Below, in pieces: positions 24,183-32,600 of a stretch of 64,000 nt of DNA. The stretch spans positions 558,001 through 622,000 of the forward strand of contig CBDBZO010000001.1 in the NCBI GenBank assembly GCA_965213595.1. The letters are read 5' to 3'. This DNA comes from JBCCFC01 sp965213595 (GTDB taxonomy: Bacteria; Chloroflexota; Anaerolineae; Caldilineales; Caldilineaceae). How positions within the stretch are numbered: the stretch's first letter is position 1; every line of letters starts with the position of its first letter. The position numbers were made by a program, and so were the translations under genes. Below the pieces are notes generated by a model. It ran no database searches, was not told the DNA's origin, and was given only the letters and a program-made list of their open reading frames with translations.

Positions 24183-24229
24183 AAATAAAACGGTTCTTTA
24201 AAGCAAAATAATCAATCCAAATTCTCCCC

Positions 24230-24874
24230 GTGACCGATCCATTCCAACCCTTCCTCGACCAACTCCAACGCGAGCTGCGTGAGCCGCTGCCGGGGCGCGA
24301 CGCCCAGTTGCGCATGGCCGCGCGCGATGCCGATGGCCGCGCCTTTGACCGCGCCGCGCGCGACGATGCCCGGCGCGGGGCGGTGCTGATGCTGCTCTAT
24401 CCCCATCAAAACCAACTCCACCTTCCCCTCATCGTGCGCCCCACCTACGACGGCGTCCACAGCGGCCAAGTGGCGCTGCCCGGCGGCGGCCGCGAGCCGG
24501 GCGACGCCGATTTCGTTGCCACTGCGCTACGCGAAGCGCACGAAGAGGTCGGCATCCTTCCCGGCAATGTGAGCGTGCTGGGGGCGCTGTCGCCGCTTTA
24601 CGTTTTCGCCAGCAACTACCTGATTCAGCCCGTTGTGGGCTGGGCAACGACCCAACCGGACTTTCGCCGCGACCCATACGAGGTGGCCGCGCTCGTGAAA
24701 GCGCCGCTCGCCGAACTGCTGGACGAGCGCAGCTACCGCCGCGAGCGCTGGCACCTGCGCGGGCGCGAGGCGGATGTGCCCTTCTTCGCCGTGCAAGGCC
24801 AGACCGTCTGGGGCGCAACGGCCATGATGTTGAGCGAGCTGCTGGCGCTGCCCGGCGTGCGCTCACTGGCGTAA
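24230..24874 (+). CDS. Nudix hydrolase, CoA pyrophosphatase-like
   Basis: 214 residues from a GTG start. The Nudix box is 'GGGREPGDADFVATALREAHEEVGI' (about 85-109, shown here by its key parts 'GGREPGD' and 'ALREAHEEVGI'); REAHEEVG carries the metal-binding glutamates. The preceding 'VHSGQVALPGGG' and the following 'LGALSPLYVFASNYLIQPVVG' are typical of the NudL/CoAse subfamily, which splits CoA into 3',5'-ADP and phosphopantetheine. Function is inferred at subfamily level. It follows the methyltransferase by 47 bases in the same direction and is probably cotranscribed. Confidence 0.85.
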   Translation: MTDPFQPFLDQLQRELREPLPGRDAQLRMAARDADGRAFDRAARDDARRGAVLMLLYPHQNQLHLPLIVRPTYDGVHSGQVALPGGGREPGDADFVATALREAHEEVGILPGNVSVLGALSPLYVFASNYLIQPVVGWATTQPDFRRDPYEVAALVKAPLAELLDERSYRRERWHLRGREADVPFFAVQGQTVWGATAMMLSELLALPGVRSLA

Positions 24875-24885
24875 ATTGTCTGTTC

Positions 24886-24980
24886 AACCACAAAGACACA
24901 AAGGTACTAAACACTCTTGGTTCTGCTTCGTGCCTTTGTGCAATACAACCTTTCTCCGCGTCTCCGCGTCTCCGCGTCCG
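24886..24980. repeat. Dispersed intergenic repeats (ACCACAAAGACACAAAGG family)
   Basis: 'accacaaagacacaaagg' (24886-24903) is partly inverted by 'cttcgtgcctttgtg' (24926-24940). It is followed by a tandem 'ctccgcgtctccgcgtctccgcgt'-type run (key word CTCCGCGT, three times). This recalls the CACGAAG elements and the word before the rRNA methyltransferase. The remainder of 24875-25162 shows no gene. Confidence 0.6.
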
Positions 24981-25162
24981 TGTCAAAACTTCGAGTTAAA
25001 CCCCGCTGTTGACTCGATTTGATGTCAGCTATCTGCAAGAAAAGTCAGGCAGTTGAAAGAAACAAAGCCTACAACTTCTGTTAGAGTAGAGCGACCCGCG
25101 CTTTAGCCAAATGACGCAGCAGCGCGCGAAGTTTGTCTCCCTTTAACGAAAGCGGTAGAAAC

Positions 25163-26401
25163 GTGAACAGCAGATCAGCTCAGCCGACGGCGAGCCCCTT
25201 TACCTCAGAATTTGGCTTGTTCCGCAGCCGGCGCCGCTGGCTGCTGCTTGGGCTGCCGAGCGGAACGGCGCTTTGTTTAACGGGCCTGCTGTTGCTGCTG
25301 GCTCACGTGTCGACGGCGCGGGCCCAAGCGCCTACGCCGCTGGACGACGGCGTGCCCCAGGTGGTGGGCGGCGAAGCGGTGGCTGCGGAGGAGATGACGT
25401 GGGTGGCGGCGCTGGTCGAGCGAGACTCGGTGACCAGCACGCGGACGCCGCGCCAATTTTGCGGCGGCTCGCTGATTGCGCCGCGCTGGGTGCTGACCGC
25501 CGCCCACTGCGTTGCCCACCGCGGAGCGGAGCAGATCGACGTGATCGTGGGCCGCAACGAGTTGACGGCCAGCTACGGCGAGCGGTTGCCCGTTGAGGTG
25601 ATTGTCATCCAACCTAATTTTCAGTATTGGAATCTAGAGCAGGACATCGCCCTGCTGCGGCTGAGCAGGGCTTCAATCGTCACGCCCGTGGCCCTGCCCA
25701 GAGGCGCACCCGCCACGCTGCTAGACGAAGTGGCGGACAGCGTGGCCAGCGTGGCGGGCTGGGGCATGGTGGAGGAGTTCGTCATGGCGCCGGATGATGT
25801 GCTGCGGCGCGCGGAAGTGGCGCTGGTCGCCCGCAGCGTTTGCAACGCCGCCGAAGTCTACAACGGCGCGATCGGCGAGCAGATGCTCTGCGCGGGCTGG
25901 GTGCAGGGCGGGCGCGACGCCTGCTTTGGCGACAGCGGCGGCCCGCTGGCTCTACCCGCAGCCGAGGCCGCCGTGGGCTGGTCGCAAATTGGCATCGTCA
26001 GCTGGGGCGACGGCTGCGCGCGTCCCCAGCGCTATGGCGTCTACACCAGCGTGATCGACTTTGTGCCGTGGATTCGCGCTTGCCTCGCCGACGCGGCGTC
26101 AACGCCGTGCACCAGCGGCCAGCCGTTGAGCAACAGCGACGAAGCGCCGTCGCTGGTCGGCGCGCCCATTGCAGACACGACGTCGATTACGCCCTTGCCC
26201 AGCCTTTCGCCAACCGAAGCGCTAACCGAAGCGGCGGATGACGCACCAATCACCACCATCACCGACACGCAATCGCTCTCCGAGACCGCCGACCTGACCA
26301 CTCCCGTTGCTCAGCCAGTTGCAGGGCCAGTTGTAGAGCCAGTTGCAGAGCCAACCGTAGATAGAAGCGTATTTCTTCCGCTTATTGTTGGGCAGCAATG
26401 A
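25163..26401 (+). CDS. Secreted trypsin-like serine protease (S1 family)
   Basis: About 412 residues from GTG 25163 (a TTG 30 bases upstream is possible). A signal peptide spans 'RRRWLLLGLPSGTALCLTG' to 'STARAQA'. The mature enzyme starts at 'VVGGEAVAAEEMTWVAAL', like the activated trypsin N terminus after cleavage. The catalytic triad is H115 ('LTAAHCVAH'), D161 ('EQDIALLRL') and S258 ('CFGDSGGPLAL'). The residue six before the serine is in 'GRDACFGDSGG', with Asp, so trypsin-like preference for Arg/Lys is expected. Six cysteines are positioned for disulfides. A Thr/Ser/Pro-rich tail ends in 'RSVFLPLIVGQQ', a hydrophobic terminal motif also suggested in the 938-residue-class lipoprotein at 58 kb. 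The target is unknown. Confidence 0.93.
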   Translation: MNSRSAQPTASPFTSEFGLFRSRRRWLLLGLPSGTALCLTGLLLLLAHVSTARAQAPTPLDDGVPQVVGGEAVAAEEMTWVAALVERDSVTSTRTPRQFCGGSLIAPRWVLTAAHCVAHRGAEQIDVIVGRNELTASYGERLPVEVIVIQPNFQYWNLEQDIALLRLSRASIVTPVALPRGAPATLLDEVADSVASVAGWGMVEEFVMAPDDVLRRAEVALVARSVCNAAEVYNGAIGEQMLCAGWVQGGRDACFGDSGGPLALPAAEAAVGWSQIGIVSWGDGCARPQRYGVYTSVIDFVPWIRACLADAASTPCTSGQPLSNSDEAPSLVGAPIADTTSITPLPSLSPTEALTEAADDAPITTITDTQSLSETADLTTPVAQPVAGPVVEPVAEPTVDRSVFLPLIVGQQ

Positions 26402-26454
26402 AGAAATGAGAACTCGCCATCAAATTGAAGCAGCTTTCAAAATCGCGGTTTTTA

Positions 26455-26491
26455 TTGACATGGCACTATATTTAGTGTAGTATGAACTAAA
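26455..26491 (+). promoter_or_regulatory. Promoter and putative operator of the HxlR-type regulator
   Basis: TTGACA (26455-26460), 17-base spacer, TAGTAT (26478-26483). An inverted repeat, TTTAGT (26471-26476) and ACTAAA (26486-26491) with a 9-base spacer, straddles the -10 box, as expected for autorepression. Confidence 0.65.
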
Positions 26492-26519
26492 TTCTGAAAG
26501 ATTGTCTGGCGAGATTTTT

Positions 26520-26993
26520 ATGAGTCACTTTGGAACATCCATCCTGCAAATACCTAATTCGGCAACGGTTGCCGCGGCTTCTGGCAGGCGGTACAGCACA
26601 CGGCCGGGTCAGATGCCCTGTCCCGTAGAGGCGGCGGCGCGCATCATTGGCCAGAAGTGGACGCTGCAAATTGTTCACCACCTGCTGCACACCCCATCGC
26701 TGCGCTTCTGTGAGCTGCAGGAGTCGCTCGGCGGGGTAAACCCCAGCACGTTGAGCAGCCGCTTGAAGATGCTGGAGGAGGTGGGCATGGTCGAGCGCGT
26801 GCAGATTAGCGACATTCCGCCGCACGTCGAGTACAGCCTCACCAGCATGGGGCGCGAACTGGACGGCGTGCTCCACGAAGTTTGCCGCTGGAGCAGCCAG
26901 TGGCTGTGTGAAACGGGCGACTGCGGCGAAACCGTGTCCACAACGCCCGCCCCGCGCTCAACGCGTCGCAGCGTCGGCTGCGGCGATCGGTAA
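26520..26993 (+). CDS. HxlR-family transcriptional regulator
   Basis: 157 residues from ATG 26520. The family core is 'CPVEAAARIIGQKWTLQIVHHLL', then 'RFCELQESLGGVNPSTLSSRLKMLEEVGMVER' (winged helix, key words 'TLSSRLKMLEE') and 'PPHVEYSLTSMGREL'. The conserved cysteine before the first helix is present (MPCPVEAA); it is redox-sensing in some relatives. The C terminus has two further cysteine-containing stretches ('WLCETGDCGE' and 'SVGCGDR'). The regulated genes are unknown; an operator-like inverted repeat overlaps its own promoter. The MBL-fold gene 160 bases downstream is a candidate target. Confidence 0.88.
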   Translation: MSHFGTSILQIPNSATVAAASGRRYSTRPGQMPCPVEAAARIIGQKWTLQIVHHLLHTPSLRFCELQESLGGVNPSTLSSRLKMLEEVGMVERVQISDIPPHVEYSLTSMGRELDGVLHEVCRWSSQWLCETGDCGETVSTTPAPRSTRRSVGCGDR

Positions 26994-27154
26994 GCGCAAT
27001 AGGTATACCCGCCAAATACACTCGAAAACATGTGCGGCGGAATCAGCTTTACACCAAACTCAACCTACTTTTGATATACTGACCTCGGAAGCTTTTGCCC
27101 ACTGCGGCGAGCGGTTTCTGAGGTTTTTTTATCAAGCTGCACGACGAGGCAACC

Positions 27155-27802
27155 ATGATTGTCAAAGGACTGACGGTGGGACTGCTGCAGGAGAATTGCT
27201 ACGTGCTCGGCTGCGAAGCCACCAAGCGCGGCGTCATCATCGATCCGGGCGACAGCGCGCGGGCGATTCTGCAGGTCGTGCGGCGCGAGGGGTTGACGAT
27301 TGAGAAAATCATCAACACGCACGCCCACTTCGACCACGTGATGGCCGTGGACGAAATTCGCGCGGCCACCGACGCCACCTTTCACCTGCACCGCGACGAC
27401 CTGCCTGTTCTGCGCGACGTGCCCGAGCGCGTTTCGCTCTGGCTCGGCAGCAGCGTCGAGCCCATCAAAGACCCCGACGAGTTTCTCGAGGCGGGGCAGA
27501 CGATTGCTTTTGGCAAAGAATCGCTGGAGGTGCGCTTTACCCCCGGTCACGCGCCGGGCCACGTCGTCTTTGTCGACCATAAAAACGAGCAGCTTTTCGG
27601 CGGCGACACGCTCTTTCAGGGCAGCATCGGCCGCTTCGATCTGCCCGGTGCGGATGGCCCGACCCTGCTGCGCAGCATCCGCGAGCAGTTGCTCACCCTG
27701 CCGGACGACTACATCGTCTACCCCGGCCACGGCGAGGCGACGACCATTGGCGAAGAGCGCATCCACAATCCCTTTGTCGGCCTGGAAGCCACGCTCGCTT
27801 AA
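27155..27802 (+). CDS. Metallo-beta-lactamase-fold hydrolase (glyoxalase II-like)
   Basis: 215 residues. The metal site 'NTHAHFDHVMAVDEI' gives HxHxDH at H56, H58, D60, H61. 'FTPGHAPGHVVFV' and 'FGGDTLFQGSIGRFDLPG' supply the next ligands, and 'VYPGHGEATTIGEER' the last His. This is the YcbL/glyoxalase II-like subfamily of thioester or related hydrolases; the substrate is inferred only loosely. A TATACT -10-like word lies at 27075-27080. Confidence 0.9.
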   Translation: MIVKGLTVGLLQENCYVLGCEATKRGVIIDPGDSARAILQVVRREGLTIEKIINTHAHFDHVMAVDEIRAATDATFHLHRDDLPVLRDVPERVSLWLGSSVEPIKDPDEFLEAGQTIAFGKESLEVRFTPGHAPGHVVFVDHKNEQLFGGDTLFQGSIGRFDLPGADGPTLLRSIREQLLTLPDDYIVYPGHGEATTIGEERIHNPFVGLEATLA

Positions 27803-27842
27803 CGCCCCCGAAATTTACCGAAACAAACTATAAAGGAAACAT

Positions 27843-28511
27843 ATGAATCACCCGCGAATTTATCTTGCCCTGGCGCTAACCATCGTCCTGCTTGTAGCCT
27901 GTGGGCGCAACGAGCCAGACCCCACACCCACGCCAGAACCCACCGTGGCGGAAGTTGTGGAGGAAGCCGCGCCCGACGTTGAAGAGCCGATCGAAGAGGT
28001 GGCAACCGAGGAGACAAGCGGCGAGATCGCAACGGAGGGCATTACGCAAACGACGGAGCTAACCGAGGTAGGTGGATTGACCAGCAGCGAAGGGCTGACG
28101 GAAGAGGGAGTGCTGACGGAGACGGCGGCCACAACGGAAACCGATGCGTTGATCGATGGCGAGTCGCCCACCACAACGGTTGTCTCCACGGAAGGGCTCG
28201 GCATTACCGTGCGGGATTTGCTGGCGGAAGAAGCCGTCACCGATATGGATGTGCTGACCGGCACCGAAGGCGTGACAACCGGGGACGACATCACCACAAC
28301 GGAGAGTGCGACCGACACGGATGGGCTGAGCGACAGCGATGTTGCCACTGAAAGCGAGACGACCACCGAGGGTGAGACGCTGACGGAAACGGTGAGCGAA
28401 CTGCTGACGGGTACGGAAACAACCTCGACGAGCACGACCACCGAGACGGACGGCTTGACTGGGACGGACGGCGTGACCGAGACGGACGACGTAACCGAGG
28501 CTGGTTCGTAG
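27843..28511 (+). CDS. Lipoprotein with Thr/Glu-rich low-complexity body
   Basis: 222 residues. A signal peptide with lipobox 'LLVACGRN' puts the lipidated cysteine at C20. The remainder has no recognisable fold: a Pro/Thr stretch ('PDPTPTPEPT') and then repeats built on 'T-E-G-(L/I)-T' such as 'GLTSSEGLTEEGVLTETAAT' and 'TDGLTGTDGVTETDD', with almost no aromatic or basic residues. It is probably an anchored, highly acidic, possibly O-glycosylated stalk. A good ribosome site ('aaaggaaac') precedes the ATG. It follows the MBL gene by 40 bases. Function unknown. Confidence 0.75.
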   Translation: MNHPRIYLALALTIVLLVACGRNEPDPTPTPEPTVAEVVEEAAPDVEEPIEEVATEETSGEIATEGITQTTELTEVGGLTSSEGLTEEGVLTETAATTETDALIDGESPTTTVVSTEGLGITVRDLLAEEAVTDMDVLTGTEGVTTGDDITTTESATDTDGLSDSDVATESETTTEGETLTETVSELLTGTETTSTSTTTETDGLTGTDGVTETDDVTEAGS

Positions 28512-28515
28512 CGTC

Positions 28516-28857
28516 GTGATTTACCACCTGCTGCCGCGGGCGCGCTGGGAGCGCCAGCCGCCCAATGAACCTTACACCGCTGCCTCGCTGGTGGATGAAG
28601 GCTTTATTCACTGCACGGCCGAGCGCGATTGGCTGCTGCGAGTGGCCAACCGCTTTTATGGCGACGAGCCCGGCGAATGGGTGGCGCTGGTGATCAACGA
28701 GACTCGCGTCTCATCAGAAATCCGCTGGGAGCTGGCGGACGGCCACCGCTTTCCCCACATCTACGGCCCGCTAAATCTAGACGCCATTGTACATAGCGTA
28801 TCGCTGCCGCGCGGCGAAGATGGAGAGTTTTTGATGCCGCTGGGGTGGCAAGGTTGA
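28516..28857 (+). CDS. DUF952-family protein
   Basis: 113 residues from GTG 28516, four bases after the lipoprotein stop. The family pattern is clear: 'DEGFIHCTAERDWLLRVANRFYG', 'WVALVINETRVSSEIRWEL' and 'FPHIYGPLNLDAIV' (each in part). DUF952 proteins have an unknown enzymatic role; some members resemble glutathione S-transferase-like or ADP-ribosyl folds, but no activity can be assigned here. The tight spacing indicates cotranscription with the lipoprotein. Confidence 0.85.
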   Translation: MIYHLLPRARWERQPPNEPYTAASLVDEGFIHCTAERDWLLRVANRFYGDEPGEWVALVINETRVSSEIRWELADGHRFPHIYGPLNLDAIVHSVSLPRGEDGEFLMPLGWQG

Positions 28858-28953
28858 GGGATCGGTGCTTTTTATCAACGTTTGCTAAGTTTGGTATTAT
28901 TTACCCAGCAGTTCGTGAAAATTTAAACAAACCGTGTGGATAGAGGTATACTA

Positions 28954-29340
28954 ATGGTTGCAGATGCGAACAACTTCCCGAATTGGCTCGGTCGGCGTGC
29001 TGAACCGGAGGCAAGCACCGTCGACAGCATTGAACGCACCGGCAGCACCGCGAGCGGTTCCGTGCAGGAGCCCGTGGTCGTGTGGGAAGCGGCCAACCTG
29101 ATGGAGGCCGAGATCGTGCAGGGTCGGCTGGAGAGCGAAGACATTCCGAGCTACATTCGGCGCGACGCCGTGGGCGGCATCTACGGGTTGACCTTTGGTG
29201 GGTTGGCCCAAGCGGATGTGCTCGTGCCCGCCCCGCTGGCCGAAAAGGCGCTGGCGCTGCTCAATGAAGCGCCGAGCTTGGCGGATGCGAATCTGACAGA
29301 GATTGGGCAACCGGATGAAGAGGATGCGACTTACGGTTAA
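28954..29340 (+). CDS. DUF2007-like protein
   Basis: 128 residues from ATG 28954, chosen for 'agagg' 7 bases upstream. The core 'VVWEAANLMEAEIVQGRLES' plus 'PSYIRRDAVGGIYGLTFGGL' and 'ADVLVPAPLAEKALALL' fits the DUF2007/putative signal-transducing small domain, in which a ferredoxin-like fold is preceded by a disordered N terminus. No catalytic residues are evident. Overlaps the beginning of the next frame by about 26 bases. Confidence 0.75.
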   Translation: MVADANNFPNWLGRRAEPEASTVDSIERTGSTASGSVQEPVVVWEAANLMEAEIVQGRLESEDIPSYIRRDAVGGIYGLTFGGLAQADVLVPAPLAEKALALLNEAPSLADANLTEIGQPDEEDATYG

Positions 29341-30778
29341 CGGTTGTCGCGCTGCTGCCGTCGATTTTGCCCGCGAGCCAGGCATACGCTTAACTAATTC
29401 CCATACCGTGGTGCGGCGCCGCGCCTTGCTTGTGAACAAACCGGCTGTCCGCTGTGGACGCCGGTTTTTATCGTTTTTGTTGCTGGTGGTGCTCTTGCTG
29501 ATCGCGCCCTTCGTGGCCAATGCGCGCGTGGCCGCGCAGGAGACGACGCCCGCCGCCGCCGCCGCGAACAGCGAAGCGCTCGCCACCATAAACGGTCGGC
29601 TTGTGCAGGGGACGGCGAACGCGCCGCCGCCAACCGAGCAGCCGCTGACGCTGACGGCGCTGGTGGACTTTCAGCCCGTCGAGTCCTTTGAGTTGACGAC
29701 CGATGCCCAGGGTGAGTTTCGGGCCGAAGGCTTGAGCACCGACCCGGCGCGCGCGTACATTGTCGAAACGGTCTACGGCGGCGTGCCCTACCGCAGCGAG
29801 CCGGTTGCGCCCGTCGATGGCGCGCTGCCCGATATCGAAGTCGCCATTTATGAGCCGACGGACGATCCGAGCGGGCTCTACATCAGCCGCCTCAACTGGA
29901 TCGTGGATTATGAACCGGGCCAGCTGCGCTTTGGCCAGATCGTAACGTTTGGCAACGCGTTGGATCGCGCATACGTTGGCCAGCCGGTAGAGGGCGTGGC
30001 GCGCCCCGCGACGACGGCGCTGGTGCTGCCAGCGGGTGCGGAGGAGATCAGCTTCCAGGGCGGCATTCTCGGCGGGCGCTACACGCAGGTCGGCGATCGC
30101 ATCTACGACGTGGCCGCCGTGCCGCCGGGCGAAGAAAGCCAGCAGACATTTGTGAGCTTTGTCGTGCCCTACGAGGGCAGCGCCGCGCGCATCGAGCAGC
30201 CTTTTCTGTACGACATGGCCGCGGCCAACCTTCTGGCAACGGTGCTGCCGGACGACAGCGCCGTTGAGTTGGCGGTGATCACGCCCGATGCTCCGGACGC
30301 CTTTAGCTTTGCCGGGACGGAGGAGGTGCAGGGCAATCGCTTTTTGCTGTGGACGGGCGCTGATCTTGCGCCGCAGACCGTTGTGCTCGACTTCAACGGG
30401 CTCGTTTCCACCGGCGGCCGCGATCCGCGCGAGCAAGCGGCGTCCGCCGCACCGGGCATCCCCGTGTCTGCGCCGTGGCTGCTGGGCGGCGCGCTGGCCG
30501 CTGGACTAGCCGGTGCGCTGCTGTGGGGGCTGCGTCAGCAGCCAGCGAACGGCGGCTCGACACAGCAAACGCTCGCCGCCGAGCGCGAGGCTCTCGTGCA
30601 GCGCATCGCCCGCTTGGACGATCAGCACGCCATTGGCGCGCTGGCGGACGAGCGCTGGGCACGCGAGCGCGCGCGGCTCAAGCGTCGGCTGCTGGCAGTG
30701 GCGGGCCAGCTTGATCAAGGGGAGGACGTGGCGGAGGAGGTGGCGGAGGACGTGGCGGAGAAGCAGGCAGGTCATTGA
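29315..30778 (+). CDS. Secreted/membrane protein with SHOCT-like C-terminal coiled coil
   Basis: About 487 residues; the start is uncertain (ATG 29315 or 29324, or GTG 29432, which would place the signal peptide at the N terminus). A signal segment 'RRFLSFLLLVVLLLIAPFVA' is followed by a transthyretin-like/carboxypeptidase-regulatory domain ('ALATINGRLVQGTA', 'ELTTDAQGEFRAEGL'), a beta-rich middle part, a C-terminal helix 'APWLLGGALAAGLAGALLWG' and a charged coiled coil ('LVQRIARLDDQHAIGALADE'). It precedes ccmA in the same direction. In Chloroflexota proteins of this build often adjoin cytochrome c biogenesis genes; that link is inference. The tail ends in imperfect repeats 'EDVAEEVAEDVAEK'. 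Confidence 0.7.
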   Translation: MKRMRLTVNGCRAAAVDFAREPGIRLTNSHTVVRRRALLVNKPAVRCGRRFLSFLLLVVLLLIAPFVANARVAAQETTPAAAAANSEALATINGRLVQGTANAPPPTEQPLTLTALVDFQPVESFELTTDAQGEFRAEGLSTDPARAYIVETVYGGVPYRSEPVAPVDGALPDIEVAIYEPTDDPSGLYISRLNWIVDYEPGQLRFGQIVTFGNALDRAYVGQPVEGVARPATTALVLPAGAEEISFQGGILGGRYTQVGDRIYDVAAVPPGEESQQTFVSFVVPYEGSAARIEQPFLYDMAAANLLATVLPDDSAVELAVITPDAPDAFSFAGTEEVQGNRFLLWTGADLAPQTVVLDFNGLVSTGGRDPREQAASAAPGIPVSAPWLLGGALAAGLAGALLWGLRQQPANGGSTQQTLAAEREALVQRIARLDDQHAIGALADERWARERARLKRRLLAVAGQLDQGEDVAEEVAEDVAEKQAGH

Positions 30779-30788
30779 GAAGCAGAGG

Positions 30789-31000
30789 CAAACCACGAAG
30801 GTCACGAAGAATCACGAAGGTTTATTGGTTGATTGAGGGATTGTGGGGTGCAACAAGCAAGGCGGCCCACCGTGCGACGTACTTGGGAAAGATAGTGCTG
30901 GCAAATTTCGGAGCGGGGGATAACTGCCCTGGATGTGCGAGGCACTTGGGAAAGTGCCACGCACGGTCGACCCCCTTCTTCGTGCCCTTCGTTGGTCAAA
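30789..31000. repeat. CACGAAG-family palindrome split by a 150-base insert
   Basis: 'accacgaaggtcacgaag' (30791-30808) and 'cttcttcgtgcccttcgttggt' (30975-30996) are the two arms of the family seen at 699 and 12927. The interior holds two related copies of 'gtgcga-g-acttgggaaag' at 30872 and 30935; the second includes the palindrome 'ggcacttgggaaagtgcc'. Noncoding. Confidence 0.65.
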
Positions 31001-31028
31001 TTTGGAAACGGCAGGCAAGGGGTCGTGC

Positions 31029-31775
31029 ATGAGTGAGCCGGAAGCGGTGAAGCCGCTGATCGAAATTGAGGGCGTGCACAAGCGTTACGGGCGCAAGCCG
31101 GTGTTGCGCGGCGTGGATTTGCGCGTGGCCGAGGGCGAGGTGGTGGCGCTGCTAGGCGGCAACGGCGCGGGCAAGAGCACGCTCGTGCGCATCGTCGCCG
31201 GGCTGAGCCGGCCCGATCGCGGCGAGGTGCGGCTCGGCGGCGCGACGATGCAGCAGGCGGGCGCGGCCCTGCGGCGCTACGTCGGCGTGGTGGCGCATCA
31301 GCCGCTGCTCTATCCGGATTTGACGGCTTGGGAGAATCTGCAATTTTTCGCCCGCCTTTACGAGGTGGCGGAGGCCGACGCGCGGGCGGAAAATTTGCTG
31401 CGCACGGTGGGGCTGTGGCCGCGGCGGCGCGATGCCGTGCGCACGTACAGCCGGGGCATGGTGCAGCGGCTGGCGATTGCGCGGGCGCTGCTGCACAACC
31501 CGCCCGTGCTCCTGCTGGACGAGCCGGACACGGGGCTGGATCAGGCCAGCGCAGCGGTGCTGGACGAGCTGGTGCAGGGGCTGCGCGCCAGCCGCCGCGC
31601 GATTCTGCTCACGACGCACAATTTGGCGCGTGCGGCGGCGTGGGCGGATGCAGTCTGCGTGCTCCGGGGCGGTCGGGTCGCGGCGCGGGCGTCCACCCGC
31701 GGGCTGGGGGCAGACGGGCTGCGAACGTTCTACAAAACCGTCGCGGCGGACGAGGCGACAGCGTCACCCCGCTGA
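31029..31775 (+). CDS. ccmA: CcmA, heme exporter ABC ATPase
   Basis: 248 residues. Walker A 'LGGNGAGKSTLVRIVAG', Q-loop 'VVAHQPLLYPDLT', signature 'YSRGMVQRLAIARAL' and Walker B 'PVLLLDEPDTGLDQ' are intact, followed by the H-loop 'LLTTHNLARA'. With ccmB and ccmC immediately downstream it forms the heme-handling ABC unit of system I cytochrome c maturation. The ATG at 31029 gives the usual N terminus 'LIEIEGVHKRYGRKPVLRGV'. Confidence 0.9.
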   Translation: MSEPEAVKPLIEIEGVHKRYGRKPVLRGVDLRVAEGEVVALLGGNGAGKSTLVRIVAGLSRPDRGEVRLGGATMQQAGAALRRYVGVVAHQPLLYPDLTAWENLQFFARLYEVAEADARAENLLRTVGLWPRRRDAVRTYSRGMVQRLAIARALLHNPPVLLLDEPDTGLDQASAAVLDELVQGLRASRRAILLTTHNLARAAAWADAVCVLRGGRVAARASTRGLGADGLRTFYKTVAADEATASPR

Positions 31776-31904
31776 CGGGCTGCTGGGAGTTTCTTGGTCG
31801 TGGGGAAAGAACGCGGGCAACGTAGATCGCGCCTGCTTCGCCGCATGGTATCCTTTGCAAGGTATCTTTTACAATCTGTTTCGCTTTGAATCTATGACGC
31901 GCGA

Positions 31905-32600
31905 ATGACAAAGTTGACAAGCTACTGGCGCAAGGTGGGGGCGATTGCGGCGAAGGAACTGCGCGTGGAGTGGCGCGCGCGCGAGGTGCTGGCGACGATG
32001 GTGGCCTTTGCCGTGCTGGCCGTGGTGGTCTTTGGGCTGGCGTTTGATTTACGGCTGTCGCGCGAGTACAGCGAGGCGGTGGTGCCCGGCGTGCTGTGGG
32101 TGGCGCTCTTTTTTAGCGGCACGCTGGGGCTGCACCGCAGCTTTGGCGCGGAGGTGGAGCGGGGTAGCCTGGGCGCGCTGCTGCTGGCGCCGGTGGATCG
32201 CAGCGCGATTTACCTGGGCAAGCTGGCGGCCAACGTTCTTTTCCTGCTGGTGACGGCGCTGCTGCTGCTTCCGCTGATGACGGTCTTTTTCGACGTAAAC
32301 GCGCTGCGGCCCGCCGTGGTGGTGGCGCTGGGCCTGGGGGCGCTGGGCTACGGCGCGGCGGGCACGCTCTTTGCCGCGCTCACGGCTTCGCTGCGGGCGC
32401 GGGAGACGCTGCTGCCCGTGCTGTTGCTGCCCGTGCTCGTGCCGCTCTTCATGGCAGGCGTCAGCCTCACCAGCAGCGTGATCACGGGCGGGGGCTGGGA
32501 CGAGGTAGCCGGTCAGTTGACGGTGTTGGTGGCAATGGATTTGATTTTCGTGACGGTAGCGATTTTGACCTTTGATTTGATTTGGGAGGATTTTGCATGA
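31905..32600 (+). CDS. ccmB: CcmB, heme exporter permease
   Basis: 231 residues with six predicted membrane helices. Family features include the start 'AIAAKELRVEWRAREVLATM', 'VVPGVLWVALFFSGTLGLHRSF' and 'LGALLLAPVDRSAIYLGKLAAN' (in part). It partners CcmA. The stop TGA overlaps the ccmC start as ATGA. A gap of 129 bases separates it from ccmA, containing no clear terminator. Confidence 0.9.
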   Translation: MTKLTSYWRKVGAIAAKELRVEWRAREVLATMVAFAVLAVVVFGLAFDLRLSREYSEAVVPGVLWVALFFSGTLGLHRSFGAEVERGSLGALLLAPVDRSAIYLGKLAANVLFLLVTALLLLPLMTVFFDVNALRPAVVVALGLGALGYGAAGTLFAALTASLRARETLLPVLLLPVLVPLFMAGVSLTSSVITGGGWDEVAGQLTVLVAMDLIFVTVAILTFDLIWEDFA

